Part shown: piece after piece, positions 1-10,213 of the stretch | Layout of the letters: each line of letters starts with the position of its first letter | How positions within the stretch are numbered: position 1 is the stretch's first letter | Source of the DNA: Limosilactobacillus rudii | GTDB lineage: Bacteria > Bacillota > Bacilli > Lactobacillales > Lactobacillaceae | Direction of reading: 5' to 3' | Assembly: GCF_014145455.1 (NCBI RefSeq) | Contig: NZ_JACIVB010000054.1 | Span: forward strand, 1-64,000 | Length of the DNA: 64,000 nt | Notes under the pieces: generated by a model | Databases searched by the model: none | What the model saw: the letters and a program-made list of their open reading frames with translations, nothing else | What the model was told of the DNA's origin: nothing | Translations under genes and position numbers: made by a program

Positions 1-201
1 GACACACTAAAGGCTACTGGTCTTTTCTTTTTTTGTAAATAAGTAAAATTGGTCTACAAAAAAAGATCTTCATGACCAGATGAATTATTCATCCAACCTA
101 TGAAAATCTTACACTAACAATAAAAAAATAACTGAATATTTCCTGAGAAATAACGTAAAATAAAATCTATTAGCAATAATGTAATGAATGAAGGTGAAAA
201 A

Positions 202-1122
202 ATGCCGTTTCGCTGGCAATTTGAAGAAGTTTTGGGCAAGGGACAACAAGAAGTTTCATTACGGTCGCTTTTGCATGAACAATGGTTGCTTCCCAATCGA
301 TTAATTCATTACCTAAGAATACGACAAAATATCGAAGTTAATGGTCAGTATTACTCTATGAATCGGTTAGTTTGCAAAGGAGATAGTATTAAATTTGGCT
401 TTATAGGCGATGAGATTCGAACTCCCGATGCTAATGATTACATTCCAACTGCTAAGCCGCACCTAGAAATCTTATATGAAAATCGGGATTTATTGGTGGT
501 GAATAAGCCACAGGGGCAGAAAACACATCCTAACTATCACGGAGAAAAAGGAACATTAATGAATGATGTTGCAGGTTATTTAGCTGGCTCTAGTGGTGGT
601 GCCTATATGGTTCACCGAATTGATCTTCAAACGAGCGGGGCAGTTATCGTTGCCAAAAATCCGATTGTTGTGCCAATTCTCAATCGTCTAATTAGTGATG
701 GCAAAATTCATCGCAGTTATCTTGCAGTGGTCGAAGGAAAAGTTACAGGTAAAGGACAGATGAATTGGCCAATTGGTAAAGATCCATTGAACTCGCATCT
801 TCATCAGGTTAATGGCCTTAATGCCCAACCAGCATTAACTTACTACCAAAGTTTGGCTAGTAATGGTCGCTATTCATTATTAAGCTTGCAACTAGCAACG
901 GGGAGAACTCATCAATTACGAGTTCATTTAGCTTATAGCGGGCATCCGATTGTCGGGGACCCGCTCTACAACCCAGCGTCCCAAGAAAAAATGCTCTTAC
1001 ATGGGGTAGCGCAAAAGTTGGTATTGCCATTTGTAATGAAATCTTTAAATATTACTGCGCCGTTACCGTCCTATTTTAAAGATTATTTGGTAAAATATAA
1101 TTTAGCTAAGAAGCAATCTTAA
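202..1122 (+). CDS. RluA-family RNA pseudouridine synthase
   Basis: Encodes a 306-residue cytoplasmic enzyme that would isomerise uridine to pseudouridine in rRNA or tRNA. The family signature HRIDLQTSG is present and supplies the catalytic Asp, residue 141 from this start. The first 75 or so residues look like an S4-type RNA-binding segment, and a later GRTHQLRVH block is also typical of RluA/RluD proteins. I start at the ATG at 202 because AAGGTG lies 5 bases before it; the in-frame ATG at 184 would put that site inside the gene. The target uridine cannot be told from sequence. It is followed after 17 bases by the terC-like gene on the same strand, so co-transcription is likely. Confidence 0.9.
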   Translation: MPFRWQFEEVLGKGQQEVSLRSLLHEQWLLPNRLIHYLRIRQNIEVNGQYYSMNRLVCKGDSIKFGFIGDEIRTPDANDYIPTAKPHLEILYENRDLLVVNKPQGQKTHPNYHGEKGTLMNDVAGYLAGSSGGAYMVHRIDLQTSGAVIVAKNPIVVPILNRLISDGKIHRSYLAVVEGKVTGKGQMNWPIGKDPLNSHLHQVNGLNAQPALTYYQSLASNGRYSLLSLQLATGRTHQLRVHLAYSGHPIVGDPLYNPASQEKMLLHGVAQKLVLPFVMKSLNITAPLPSYFKDYLVKYNLAKKQS

Positions 1123-1139
1123 ATAAGGGAGGACATTAA

Positions 1140-1907
1140 TTGTCACTTTTAGAAAAGTTGTATGGACCGTTTTTTGATCCACATAACTGGGCAACAGTTA
1201 TTACGTCAGGACAGGATTGGTTGATCATTCTTTCGTTAGTAATGATTGAATGTTTACTTTCGGTTGATAATGCTGTTGTTTTAGCAGCTCAGACACGAGT
1301 TTTACCGACCTTAAAGGAACAAGAGGAATCACTCTTCTATGGGATCTGGGGTTCGTACTTGTTTCGGTTTTTAATTATTGGTGTCGGTGTTTACCTAATC
1401 AATTTTTGGGAAATCAAAGTCGTTGGGGCTGCTTACTTAATTTACCTTGTCTACCGTTACTTTCATAATAAATTCTTTGGCAAACGAGCGATGCGTAAAA
1501 CGCGGGCTGGTAAGACAAAACTGACCGGGCGGAAATTGTTTTGGATGGTTGTCTTACAAATTGAATTTATGGATATTATCTTTTCAATTGACTCCGTTTT
1601 AGCATCTTTAGCAGTTTCTGAAAATCCGGTGATTGTATTAATTGGTGGTTTAATTGGGATTGCATGTATGCGCGGAATTGCAGAGGTTATTATGAAGCTG
1701 ATGCGCAAAGTTCCAGAGTTGGAGCCAATGGCGTATATTCTGATTTTTGTAATCGCCATTAAGCTGTTCTTAACGATTCCGGCAATTGATATTGAGATTC
1801 CATCAGGGATTTTCGGTAGCTTTATCTTGCTTGTTTTTGCGGTAACGATTATCATACACTTTATGCGGAGATCACGAAAAAAGAGGGTAGATAGAGATGG
1901 CAATTGA
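1140..1907 (+). CDS. TerC-family integral membrane protein
   Basis: A 255-residue membrane protein of the TerC/Alx/YjbE family. Several hydrophobic segments are visible, and the two acidic family motifs are present inside them (IECLLSVDNAVV near residue 35 and EFMDIIFSIDSVL near residue 140). Relatives have been linked to metal-ion (manganese) export and to metalation of exported proteins; the substrate here is not known. The start is a TTG at 1140, chosen because a strong GGGAGG site lies about 7 bases upstream and no better codon is near. Its 3' end overlaps the thioredoxin start by 11 bases, so the two are probably translationally coupled. Confidence 0.85.
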   Translation: MSLLEKLYGPFFDPHNWATVITSGQDWLIILSLVMIECLLSVDNAVVLAAQTRVLPTLKEQEESLFYGIWGSYLFRFLIIGVGVYLINFWEIKVVGAAYLIYLVYRYFHNKFFGKRAMRKTRAGKTKLTGRKLFWMVVLQIEFMDIIFSIDSVLASLAVSENPVIVLIGGLIGIACMRGIAEVIMKLMRKVPELEPMAYILIFVIAIKLFLTIPAIDIEIPSGIFGSFILLVFAVTIIIHFMRRSRKKRVDRDGN

Positions 1908-2214
1908 CGCAACACCTGCGAGCTTTGATGATGTTATACAAGGACCGTTAACGATTGTTGATTTTTGGGCACCATGGTGTGGACCATGTAAAATGATGGA
2001 ACCAGCGATGGAAAAGCTCGAACAACGATTTGGTGATAAGATAAAATTTGTCAAAATGAATGTTGATGGCAACCAAGAAATTGCTCAACAATATAAAGTA
2101 ATGAGTGTGCCAAGCCTTGTCCTATTCCGTGATGGCGTGGCAAAAGAAAAGGTGACCGGCTATTATCCAGAAGCAAAGTTGGCACACTATTTTGAACGAA
2201 AAATAAATGAATAA
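1897..2214 (+). CDS. trxA: Thioredoxin-family protein
   Basis: A 105-residue thioredoxin-fold protein with the redox-active WCGPC motif at residues 27-31 and the cis-proline loop (SVPSL) near residue 72. It would reduce disulfides in the cytoplasm using thioredoxin reductase. No signal peptide is seen. It overlaps the upstream TerC gene by 11 bases and is followed at once by a strong intrinsic terminator, so it looks like the last gene of a three-gene unit. It is somewhat divergent from the main thioredoxin and may be a secondary one; the trxA symbol is used in the general sense. Confidence 0.85.
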   Translation: MAIDATPASFDDVIQGPLTIVDFWAPWCGPCKMMEPAMEKLEQRFGDKIKFVKMNVDGNQEIAQQYKVMSVPSLVLFRDGVAKEKVTGYYPEAKLAHYFERKINE

Positions 2215-2221
2215 TTATGTT

Positions 2222-2256
2222 AAAGCTGCATTCGAAATGAGTGCAGCTTTTTTATT
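2222..2256 (+). terminator. Intrinsic terminator after thioredoxin
   Basis: A 9-bp stem (AAAGCTGCA at 2222-2230 with TGCAGCTTT at 2242-2250) is followed by a T-rich run. Nearly the same element recurs after the adhesin gene at 7783-7815. Confidence 0.9.
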
Positions 2257-2389
2257 TCTTAAATATATTAATAATTTGCTTATAAAATTTAGAAATAGTT
2301 TAAATAAACTCCCTATTTTTATCACCATTGTGTTTCCGCTTTCATCTATAATTGAAATAGTTAAAAACCATACAAAAAGGAGACGACAA

Positions 2390-5300
2390 ATGGAAAGAAA
2401 ACAACACTACAAGCTATACAAGTCGGGGAAACTTTGGATGACAGCATTAATTTCTGCTGGTGTTTTATGGGGCAGCCAACAGGCCATCCATGCTGATACT
2501 ACAGTAAATAACGAAAATAATGTGGGGGGGGGTAGTCACTTCCCAGGCGAGTAGTCTGAGTGACACAGAAGTAACTATTTCATCCACCGCGACACAAAAT
2601 GGTGTTGCAGTAAATCCTGAGAATCAATTGAGTGAAAATTCACAAGCGGAAAATGAAGCAAATGTACAATCAGCACAATTGACTAGTCAGGGAGTCGCTG
2701 AAAGTAGTGCTGTACAAAGTGTAACAGCTACTAATGATTCAGCCGTAAGTCAGTCTGCTGAACCAGCAGTTACAAGTACGGCATCACAAGAAAGTACAAC
2801 CAATGCACCAGCTGCGGTAGCGACATTTACGCAGCCTCAGGTCGACTCAACAATTACGGTGAGTAATCCAGCTAATTATCCAACCGAGGCTGCAAAATTA
2901 GTTGATAAAAATGCACAGGGACAGCCGTATTACATTTATCAAATTGTTAAATTAGACGGGACAAAAATTAACGGTAAAGATGCACACCTGATTTTATCCG
3001 TTGATACTGCTGATCCTCAGGGGGCAAATTACCTTTACGTAACAGATACTTCCTATGAGAGGTACTACCAAAAGTATGTCGTGAAGCCAAATGAATATGT
3101 CGATGTAACAGTTAGCAGCAATGGTTCTGCAATTAAGAATCCAAAGTCTACGCAAATTTATCGGGTATCCAACACTGCCGCATACACATTAGAATTTAAT
3201 GGCAAGAAGATTACTGTCCCTGCGTCAGTATCAATCAAGGTTGATAAAGCTGCGGGGTCAACACTACGGGTAAGTCCGGTCTATGGTTTGGGAAACCAGA
3301 ATGTTACTAAATACACTGATAAAGTTGATATTTCCCCCGAAAATAATGCACCAGCAATTGAATACATTTATCTTGACAAAGATGGCAACTACATTACTAG
3401 TTCTAAGTTACCAGCCAATGTACCGGTTAATGGAATTACAGGTCAAGGCTTTGTAATAACAAATGTAGATAATTATAAACAGGTTGTTGATGGCTATTAC
3501 CTTACTAATAATCAAGGAAGTTTAGCTAATACTGCTAATGGATCTTACCAAGGTTCAATTTCGCAGTTCCAAATTGGTCAATACTACCAAAAGACACTTT
3601 ACAATTGGGATCGGACGGTTTCACAAACGTTAATATATGAGTTGATTGATCCCCAAGGAACAATGAATATTTCACTTTTACGCCCGGGCAAAAAGGCAGA
3701 GACAGTGACTGTACCGGTTAATGAAGTAAAAACATTTAGCAATGGAACATTAGCACGTAATCCATTTGTTCCGGGTGCTAATTCGGTTCAATTAATTTAT
3801 GCGGACTTAGGAAAGATAATCCCAGTAGATCAAAACGGTAATCCAATTGCAGGTGCTGATCAGCCAACCTACAATAATGACCCTAATGATCCACATAAGG
3901 CAGGAGCAACTAAAGCCCCTGATTTAACAGCTTTAGGGTGGGTATTAGTAGATCCAAATCAGGCGACTATCAACCCAGTAAATCCGGGAAGCGATACTAA
4001 GGTTCAGTACCGAAGAGTAGTCATTAATACGACAACACAAACAGTGACTCAGACGGTTCAATATCAATATGCAGATGGAAAAACAGAAGGTCGTCCAGAA
4101 CTACCAAAGGATAATGTGCAGTCAGTAGAATTCGTGAATACAGTCATTACAAACCCAGTAACAGGAGATGTTATTTCTGATACTTGGACACCAGCTAAGC
4201 AGTTTTCAGCAGTTTCTTCACCAGAAATTGCAGGCTTTTGGGCTGATGCTAAGGTGGTGGGTGGTAATACAAACGTTACACAAGATACGCCAAGTATAAA
4301 TTATGTTGTATCGTATATTGGACCACAAGAGAGTACCGAGAATAAGACTGTTACCCAAACTGTTCGTTACGAATATGAAGATGGGGTAACAGAGGGTCGT
4401 CCAGAATTACCGCAAGCAAACGTCCAGACATTAACGTTTACGGCAAACATCCAGCGGAATCCAGAGACTGGCGAAATCATTAGTACTACTTGGTCGCCAG
4501 GACAAAACTTTACGTTAGTTGGTACGCCATCAATTAAGGGATACTACTCTAGTGCCGCTAGCGCAGGTAGCACTAGTTTAGTTACTCATGAAAGTGGTAA
4601 TACGGAATATGTAGTTAAATATGCAGCTCCTGAATCAGTTACGGAAAATAAGGTCATCACGCAAACTATCCATTACCAATATGCAGACGGAAATCTGCAG
4701 GGACGGCCAGAATTGCCAAAAGACAATGTCCAATACATTACGTTTACCCAGACCACTTTTATTAATCCATTTACTGGTGACGTAGTAGGATTCAATTGGA
4801 CACCGACTAATAGCCAGTTTACAGTAGTCCAGACACCAAAGATTGACGGCTTCTTTGCTGACCTTTCTGTTGCTGGTAGTGCAGATTTAATGTTACCGAA
4901 TGATGCTGATACCTACTATGTTGTGAACTATGCTGCACCAGTTAGCCAAATAGTCGAAAGCAAGGATGTTACTCAGACGATTCACTACGAATACGTAGAT
5001 GGGCAAACAGCTGGTCGGCCAACGCTTCCACAGACTGATACGCAAAAGTTAGTATTTAACCGGATAATCGTTACTAATCCATTTACGAAGGAAGTGATAT
5101 CAGATACTTGGAGTCCAGCGCAAAACTTTACGGCATTAGCTACTCCAGAAATTAATGGCTATTACTATAACTTAGCGCTAGCTGGTAGTAATGACGCGGT
5201 AACCCATGAAAGTGCTGATACGGAATATACTGTAAAATACGCTCCAGCTAGTGTAGCAACGGAAAATAAGACGGTAACACAGACCGTTAAATATGAGTAT

Positions 5301-7778
5301 GCAGATGGTGTGACAAGCGGCCGGCCAACCTTGCCAGCGAATAATGTCCAAACATTGACATTTACTAACACGATCACTATTAATCCATTTACGAATGAGG
5401 TAATATCAGATACTTGGAGTCCGGCGCAGAAATTTAGTCAAGTAAGTACACCAACAATTGATGGTTATTATTATGACCAGGCACAAGTCGGCAGTACAGT
5501 GATGATAACTCATGAAAGTGGAGACATTGAATATGTTGTTAAATATGCGTCTGCAAAAGTGACGAATGAAAGTAAGTATGTTACTCAGGTGATTCGTTAT
5601 CATTACGCAAATGGAGTAAATGGGGATCCCACATTATTACCATCAGATAACGTACAACGGTTAGAGTTTATCAGAACAATTTTAACCAACCCATTTACAA
5701 ATGAGGTAATATCAGATACTTGGAGTCCAGCACAGAAATTTAGTCAAGTAAGTACACCAACAATTGATGGTTACTACTACGATCAAGCGCAGGCTGGTAA
5801 TACGGCAGCGGTAACTCATGATAGTCCAGACCAAGTCTATGACGTATATTACCTCGCACCTGATACGACAACTGAAACTAAAAATATTTCACAAACTATT
5901 CGTTATGAATATGCGGACGGCGTGACGAGTGGCCGCCCAACCTTACCGGCAAATAATGTTCAAACACTGACATTTACGCAAACAATTGTACGAAATCCGG
6001 TTACTGGCGAAATAGTTTCAAGTACATGGACACCAGCTCAAAGTTTCAGTATCGTTAGCACTCCAGTTATTGATAATTACTACTTTGACTTGGCACAAGC
6101 TGGTAGTAATCAAGCGGTAACACATGAGAATGCTAATACAGAGTATGTCGTAAAATATGCGCCAGCCCAGTCGAGTACTGAAGATAAGAAAGTTACCCAG
6201 GTTGTTAAATATGAGTATGCAGATGGTGTGACGAGTGGTCGGCCAACCTTGCCAGCGAATAATGTTCAAACGCTGACATTCACACAGACAACGCTAACCA
6301 ACCCGTTCACAGGTGAAGTGCTTTCAAGTACATGGAGTCCAGCACAAAGATTTGATATGGTAAACACGCCAAAATTAGATGGTTATTACTATGACCAAGC
6401 ACAGGCCGGTAGTACAGTGATGATAACCCATGAAAGTGGAAATACAGAATATATCGTAAAATACGCGCCAGCTAGTGTAGCAACAGATAATAAGACGGTA
6501 ACACAGACCGTTAAATATGAGTATGCAGATGGTGTGACAAGTGGTCGGCCAACCTTACCAGCGAATAATGTCCAAACATTGACGTTCACGCAGACGACGC
6601 TAACTAACCCGTTCACAGGCGAAGTGCTTTCGAGTACGTGGAGTCCAGCACAAAGATTTGATATGGTAAATACACCAACATTAGCAGGTTACTACTACGA
6701 TCAAGCACAAGCTGGTAGTCTGGACTTAGTAAACCACGATAATGGGAATATAGAGTACGTAGTCAAATACGCTCCGGCAAAAGTAGTAACAGAAGATAAA
6801 AAGATAAATCAGACAATCCGTTATGAATACGCGGATGGTGTGACAAGTGGTCGGCCAACCTTACCAGTGAATAATGTTCAAACATTGACATTTACGCAGA
6901 CAACGTTAGTTAACCCATTTACTGGTGAAGTACTTTCGAGTACGTGGAGTCCAGCGCAAAACTTTGAAATAGTAAATACGCCCAAATTAGATGGTTATTA
7001 CTATGACCAAGCACAAGCCGGCAGTACAGTGGCAATCACTCATGACAGTGATAATATTGATTACGTTGTAAAATATGCTGCACCAAAGGTAACAACAGAG
7101 ACTGAAAAGGTAACGCAAAATATTAAGTATGAATATGATGATGGCGTTACAGATGGTCGACCAGAGTTGCCAAAGGATAATACAATTACAGTCGACTTTA
7201 CTCATACCGTGGTAACAAATCCATGGACTGGTGAAGTTATTGAGGATAAGTGGAGCCCTGATAAGACGATTGACAAAATCAAGAGTCCGGAAATTGAAGG
7301 ATTCCACCCTGATCAAGACAGTATTCCAGAGATTACAATTTCACACACTAGTAAAGACATTGATTATGTTGTGAAATATATCAAGGATGAAGTACCAGTA
7401 CACCCAGAACCTGATGACACTGATTTAGAAAAACCAACAACACCGATTACGCCAGAACAGCCAGTAAATCCTGAACAATCGGTACACCCAGTAGCACCTG
7501 TTCCAGAAATTTCAGAGTCAAAAGAAGTGGTTGACCAGGAATTACCTGCTGTGCCAGCAACATTGATGGCTACTACCCATGAAAATGATGTTGCGCCAAT
7601 AACAGTTAATGTTGATTCTAATAACGAATTAGTTGAAACCCCAGTAGAGAAAGCTCAAGCGGAGAATAAAGAACTTCCGCAAACTGGTGAAAAGGACACA
7701 ACTGCGATTATCGGTTTAGGATTAGTTGTAGGATGGATGGGATTACTAGGCTTAGGCAAACGCAAATCTAAGAATTAA
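2390..7778 (+). CDS. Giant LPXTG mucus-binding (Mub-like) adhesin, out of frame at a G9 tract
   Basis: A cell-wall-anchored surface adhesin in two reading frames. Translation would start at the ATG at 2390, with AAGGAGA 6 bases upstream, and reads a KxYKxGKxW-type signal peptide (KLYKSGKLW, then a hydrophobic stretch and HAD) of accessory-Sec/large adhesin type. In a run of nine G at 2524-2532 the frame is lost and a stop follows ten codons later. The rest, over 1,700 codons to 7778, is open in the next frame. With eight G the whole would be 1,795 residues. Order: Ser/Thr-rich stretch; a unique N-terminal region; a Mub-type segment (GKIIPVDQNGNPI) near 3800-3960; eleven repeats of about 102 residues; a Pro-rich wall region; LPQTG; a hydrophobic tail ending in positive charges. 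The repeats resemble Mub B2-type mucus-binding domains. The gene is either phase-variable, decayed, or affected by a sequencing error; the perfect openness of the long frame argues against old decay. Confidence 0.85.
2524..2532 (+). repeat. Poly-G tract (G9), candidate phase-variation switch
   Basis: Nine consecutive G lie about 44 codons into the adhesin gene. G9 (as read) leads to TAG at 2552-2554 in the signal-peptide frame, G10 gives an immediate TAG, and G8 or G11 joins the signal peptide to the long adhesin frame. Slipped-strand mispairing at such tracts is an established way of switching surface proteins on and off. Confidence 0.75.
4041..7389 (+). repeat. Eleven tandem ~306-bp coding repeats of the adhesin
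   Basis: Repeat starts are at 4041 (first) and 7107 (last); nine of the first ten units are 306 bases and one (the third) is 312. Each opens with a xVTQTVxYEYADG-type motif, has GRPxLP, NPFTGEV and a WSPAQ block, and ends with VKYA. Units 8 and 9 are nearly identical, which points to recent duplication; the first, third, sixth and eleventh are most divergent. Such arrays can gain or lose units by recombination. Confidence 0.9.
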
Positions 7779-7782
7779 AGAA

Positions 7783-7815
7783 AAAGCTGCATTCGAAAAT
7801 GAGTGCAGCTTTTTT
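7783..7815 (+). terminator. Intrinsic terminator after adhesin
   Basis: Stem AAAGCTGCA (7783-7791) with TGCAGCTTT (7804-7812) followed by T's. It differs from the hairpin upstream of the adhesin (2222-2256) by only one extra A in the loop. It probably also limits the convergent MATE gene. Confidence 0.9.
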
Positions 7816-7819
7816 GATG

Positions 7820-9154
7820 TTAGTGTCTATTTTTATCGAAATGTGGTCGGTATAGCCAGTAAAAGATCAAAGCCAAAATAAATGTAAGACAGTCCGCAAC
7901 CGCTTGTGCAGCAACGATTCCGGTATAACCAAATAGTTTAGCAAGAATACTGATAGTTACTCCAAAGATAAGGCCTTGGCGGCAGAATGATAGCCAAAAT
8001 GCTGGTGTGGCCTTTCCCATTGACTGGAACATGGTGGTAAAGACAAGAATTATTCCCGCAAGAGTTGTTGAGATAGATAGCCACCGCAGCATTAATGCAC
8101 CTTCTGTCACAATTCTAGGATCACTCATAAAGATGCGAATTACATGTGGAGCAAATATAAAAAGAATGATTGTAAGGATAATTGCAAGACTCGCAACAAC
8201 TTGAATATCAAACTTAACTACTTTATTAAACCGCTGTTCATCTTTAGCTCCGTAGACATAGCCAATTAGTGGTTGAGCGCCAAAGGCAAAACCAACCATA
8301 ATCATATTAATAATCATGTTTGCCTTCATTGCAATTCCCATCGCAGCGACACTGTCTGCGCCATAAGCAATTAAGTAACGGTTGGTCATGGCCACCGCAA
8401 ATGTTGCCATGATATTAGTAACCGAAGCAGGAATACCAATTGCATAAATCTCAAATTGAAGTTTCCAACTAATTTTAGTTTCATGAATTGAAGTTGATAG
8501 TTTCTGACTCTTTGTGCGAAGATAGTAAACCATTAAAATATCGCCAATTACAGTACTTGTGACTGTGGCAAGGGCCGAACCGGCAGCGCCAAGTCCACAA
8601 GTAAAAATGAAAATTGGATTTAAAACAATGTTAATGCCAGTACCGACCATACTTGCAATCATTGACTGTACAGCCAGACCTTCTGTTCGCAAAATATTAG
8701 TTGGGGAAAGGCCAAAAATAACAAAGGTAGCACCCCACGCAATTACAAGGTAGTATTCACGAGCATATTTCCAGGTTGAAGGAGAAGCACCGAGTAAATG
8801 AAGGATTGGGTTCTGAAAAATGACCATAATTGCGGTTACGATTACTCCGCAGATAATCGGGGCATAAAAACAGTAGCCGCTAACAAGGCGTGCTAATTTA
8901 TCACGTTGTTCCCCGAATAACCGTGAGATGACAGAACTACCACCGAGACCAAAAATATCACCGAGGGCAATCATCAGGGTAAAAATAGGTGCTCCTTGAG
9001 ATACTCCGGCGACTAAGTCAGGATTTCCTGTTTTAGCAACGAAAAATGTATCGACCATGTTATAGATAAGAGTTACCGCCATACTGAGGACGACTGGTAA
9101 TGCAAGGGTAAAATACGCCCGCTTTATTGAGGTGTGTTCAAATAACTCATTCAT
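7820..9154 (-). CDS. MATE-family multidrug/metabolite exporter
   Basis: A 444-residue membrane protein with about twelve hydrophobic segments in two similar halves, the layout of MATE (multi-antimicrobial extrusion) Na+/H+-driven exporters. The N-terminal TLIYNMVDTFFV region and the repeated GAAGSALAT-type segment mid-protein fit the DinF/NorM-like branch found in Firmicutes. The start ATG at 9154 has AAGGAGC at a good distance. A promoter-like TTACAA-18-TATAAT lies at 9214-9185, so it is probably transcribed alone. The substrate cannot be inferred; the neighbouring metal-resistance operon is separated by its own terminator. Confidence 0.88.
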   Translation of the reverse strand: MNELFEHTSIKRAYFTLALPVVLSMAVTLIYNMVDTFFVAKTGNPDLVAGVSQGAPIFTLMIALGDIFGLGGSSVISRLFGEQRDKLARLVSGYCFYAPIICGVIVTAIMVIFQNPILHLLGASPSTWKYAREYYLVIAWGATFVIFGLSPTNILRTEGLAVQSMIASMVGTGINIVLNPIFIFTCGLGAAGSALATVTSTVIGDILMVYYLRTKSQKLSTSIHETKISWKLQFEIYAIGIPASVTNIMATFAVAMTNRYLIAYGADSVAAMGIAMKANMIINMIMVGFAFGAQPLIGYVYGAKDEQRFNKVVKFDIQVVASLAIILTIILFIFAPHVIRIFMSDPRIVTEGALMLRWLSISTTLAGIILVFTTMFQSMGKATPAFWLSFCRQGLIFGVTISILAKLFGYTGIVAAQAVADCLTFILALIFYWLYRPHFDKNRH

Positions 9155-9184
9155 TGATTAACGCTCCTTTTGACAATCTTGCCT

Positions 9185-9214
9185 ATTATACACTACTTAA
9201 TTAGGACTTTGTAA
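9185..9214 (-). promoter_or_regulatory. Candidate promoter of the MATE gene
   Basis: On the minus strand, TTACAA (9214-9209), an 18-base spacer and a perfect TATAAT (9190-9185) stand about 30 bases before the start codon. Confidence 0.5.
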
Positions 9215-9220
9215 GAACAG

Positions 9221-9263
9221 AAAAAAATACTGGTGGTGCCTAATTAGATCACGAGCCAGTATT
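9221..9263 (-). terminator. Intrinsic terminator of the cadD-arsR operon
   Basis: Stem AATACTGG / CCAGTATT (9256-9263 and 9226-9233) followed on the minus strand by a run of T. The 5' arm overlaps the stop codon of the regulator gene. Confidence 0.8.
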
Positions 9264-9603
9264 ATCTTATTCGCGTATATAAATTTTGGGGATGCGGTTC
9301 ACCCTTAATTTCGTGTTTAACATGATTTAACATGTCGTCAATCATTTCAACTACGTGGGGGTCATCGAGCGAGTAAAAGACGCGGGTACCTTCTTTATGT
9401 CGACAGACTAGCTGATAGCGGTAGAGAATTCCTAGTTGTTTTGAAATAATTGGCTGGGCTAGTTGAAGGTCATTAACCATTGATTTGACGTCAATTTCAT
9501 GTTCTTGGTGGCGGAGATAATATAAAATCTTAATCCGGGTACTATTACTTAAAACCTTATAAATTTTTGCTGCTTCATCAATTAATTGCTGTGTTGAAGC
9601 CAT
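9262..9603 (-). CDS. ArsR/SmtB-family metal-sensing repressor, CzrA-like
   Basis: A 113-residue winged-helix repressor. The recognition region lies near residues 47-62 (LAQPIISKQLGIL). The C-terminal helix carries Asp81-x-His83-x10-His94-x2-His97, exactly the spacing of the alpha-5 Zn/Co site known from CzrA/SmtB (Asp84, His86, His97, His100 in CzrA). No alpha-3N cysteine pair of the CadC type is visible. It should therefore sense Zn or Co, perhaps also Cd, and release DNA when metal is bound. It is the second gene of an operon with the CadD-like transporter, 32 bases downstream of it, and probably controls the paired palindromes at 10214-10258. Confidence 0.88.
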   Translation of the reverse strand: MASTQQLIDEAAKIYKVLSNSTRIKILYYLRHQEHEIDVKSMVNDLQLAQPIISKQLGILYRYQLVCRHKEGTRVFYSLDDPHVVEMIDDMLNHVKHEIKGEPHPQNLYTRIR

Positions 9604-9635
9604 TGATAGTCATCCTTTGGTTATTTTTAAGTTTA

Positions 9636-10202
9636 TTATACCATTTTGATTAGGTGAGAAATTAGCCCACTATCCCAGAAAACGTACAAGCCAACGCCAA
9701 TGTAAATTAACTTCATCAGGTGTTCGCTGTACCGTTTCATTAGTTGCTTAACGAATGGTAAATTACCAATTGCATTAATTATTAGGACACTAATAATTGA
9801 CAGGCCAGCGACGAAGATGAGTGCCTGAATAAATTGATAAAAGGTGAGGGTAGTTAGAATCGGTAGAAAAATTGATAAGTTGCAGCCAGCGCATACAGCA
9901 AGGTAAGTAATAAAAGTCGTTAGGATTGGACCATATTTTTGACCTTGACCAGGTTGCTCATCATTATCGTGTAAGGCCATATATATTGGCAAAATTCCGA
10001 GCATGCCCAGGATCCATTCCGGTAAGAATAGTGCAAGCGTCTTTCCTAATAAAAAGCTAATAGTTACGAGTATCAGTAGTGCACATAAGTAGCCAGTAAT
10101 GATACTCGTAACGTTATAACGGTTGAGTAGGCACAAAAGGATAAAGAAAAAGTCTAAGTTAACGGCAATAAAGGTCACAAAAATAATCCACCAGTTCATC
10201 AT
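9636..10202 (-). CDS. CadD-type cadmium-resistance transporter
   Basis: A 188-residue, very hydrophobic protein with five or six membrane segments and the length of the CadD (Cad) family, which confers cadmium and in some cases zinc tolerance, presumably by export. A hydrophilic loop with DNDEQPGQGQ lies mid-protein, and a Cys-Gly-Cys pair occurs near residue 109. Two start codons stand in tandem (10202 and 10199); AAGGAG is 5 bases before the first, which I use. The pairing with a CzrA-like repressor supports a metal role. The exact metal is inference. Confidence 0.8.
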   Translation of the reverse strand: MMNWWIIFVTFIAVNLDFFFILLCLLNRYNVTSIITGYLCALLILVTISFLLGKTLALFLPEWILGMLGILPIYMALHDNDEQPGQGQKYGPILTTFITYLAVCAGCNLSIFLPILTTLTFYQFIQALIFVAGLSIISVLIINAIGNLPFVKQLMKRYSEHLMKLIYIGVGLYVFWDSGLISHLIKMV

Positions 10203-10213
10203 AAATGCTCCTT

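Noticed and set aside
1463-1915. 150-codon open frame on the minus strand opposite terC
   Set aside because: Lies wholly within the well-supported terC-like gene, has no ribosome site and no recognisable domain; a shadow of codon bias.
2207-2554. A 115-codon protein starting at 2207 as a separate gene
   Set aside because: The real start is the ATG at 2390 with a ribosome site; the earlier part reads through the thioredoxin terminator. It is the signal-peptide part of the adhesin.
5165-7316. Several 65-109-codon minus-strand frames across the adhesin
   Set aside because: They recur with the repeat unit and simply mirror the repeated coding sequence.
4041-7389. Regular ~306-bp repeats considered as a CRISPR or satellite array
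   Set aside because: Units are far too long, have no spacers and are in-frame protein repeats.
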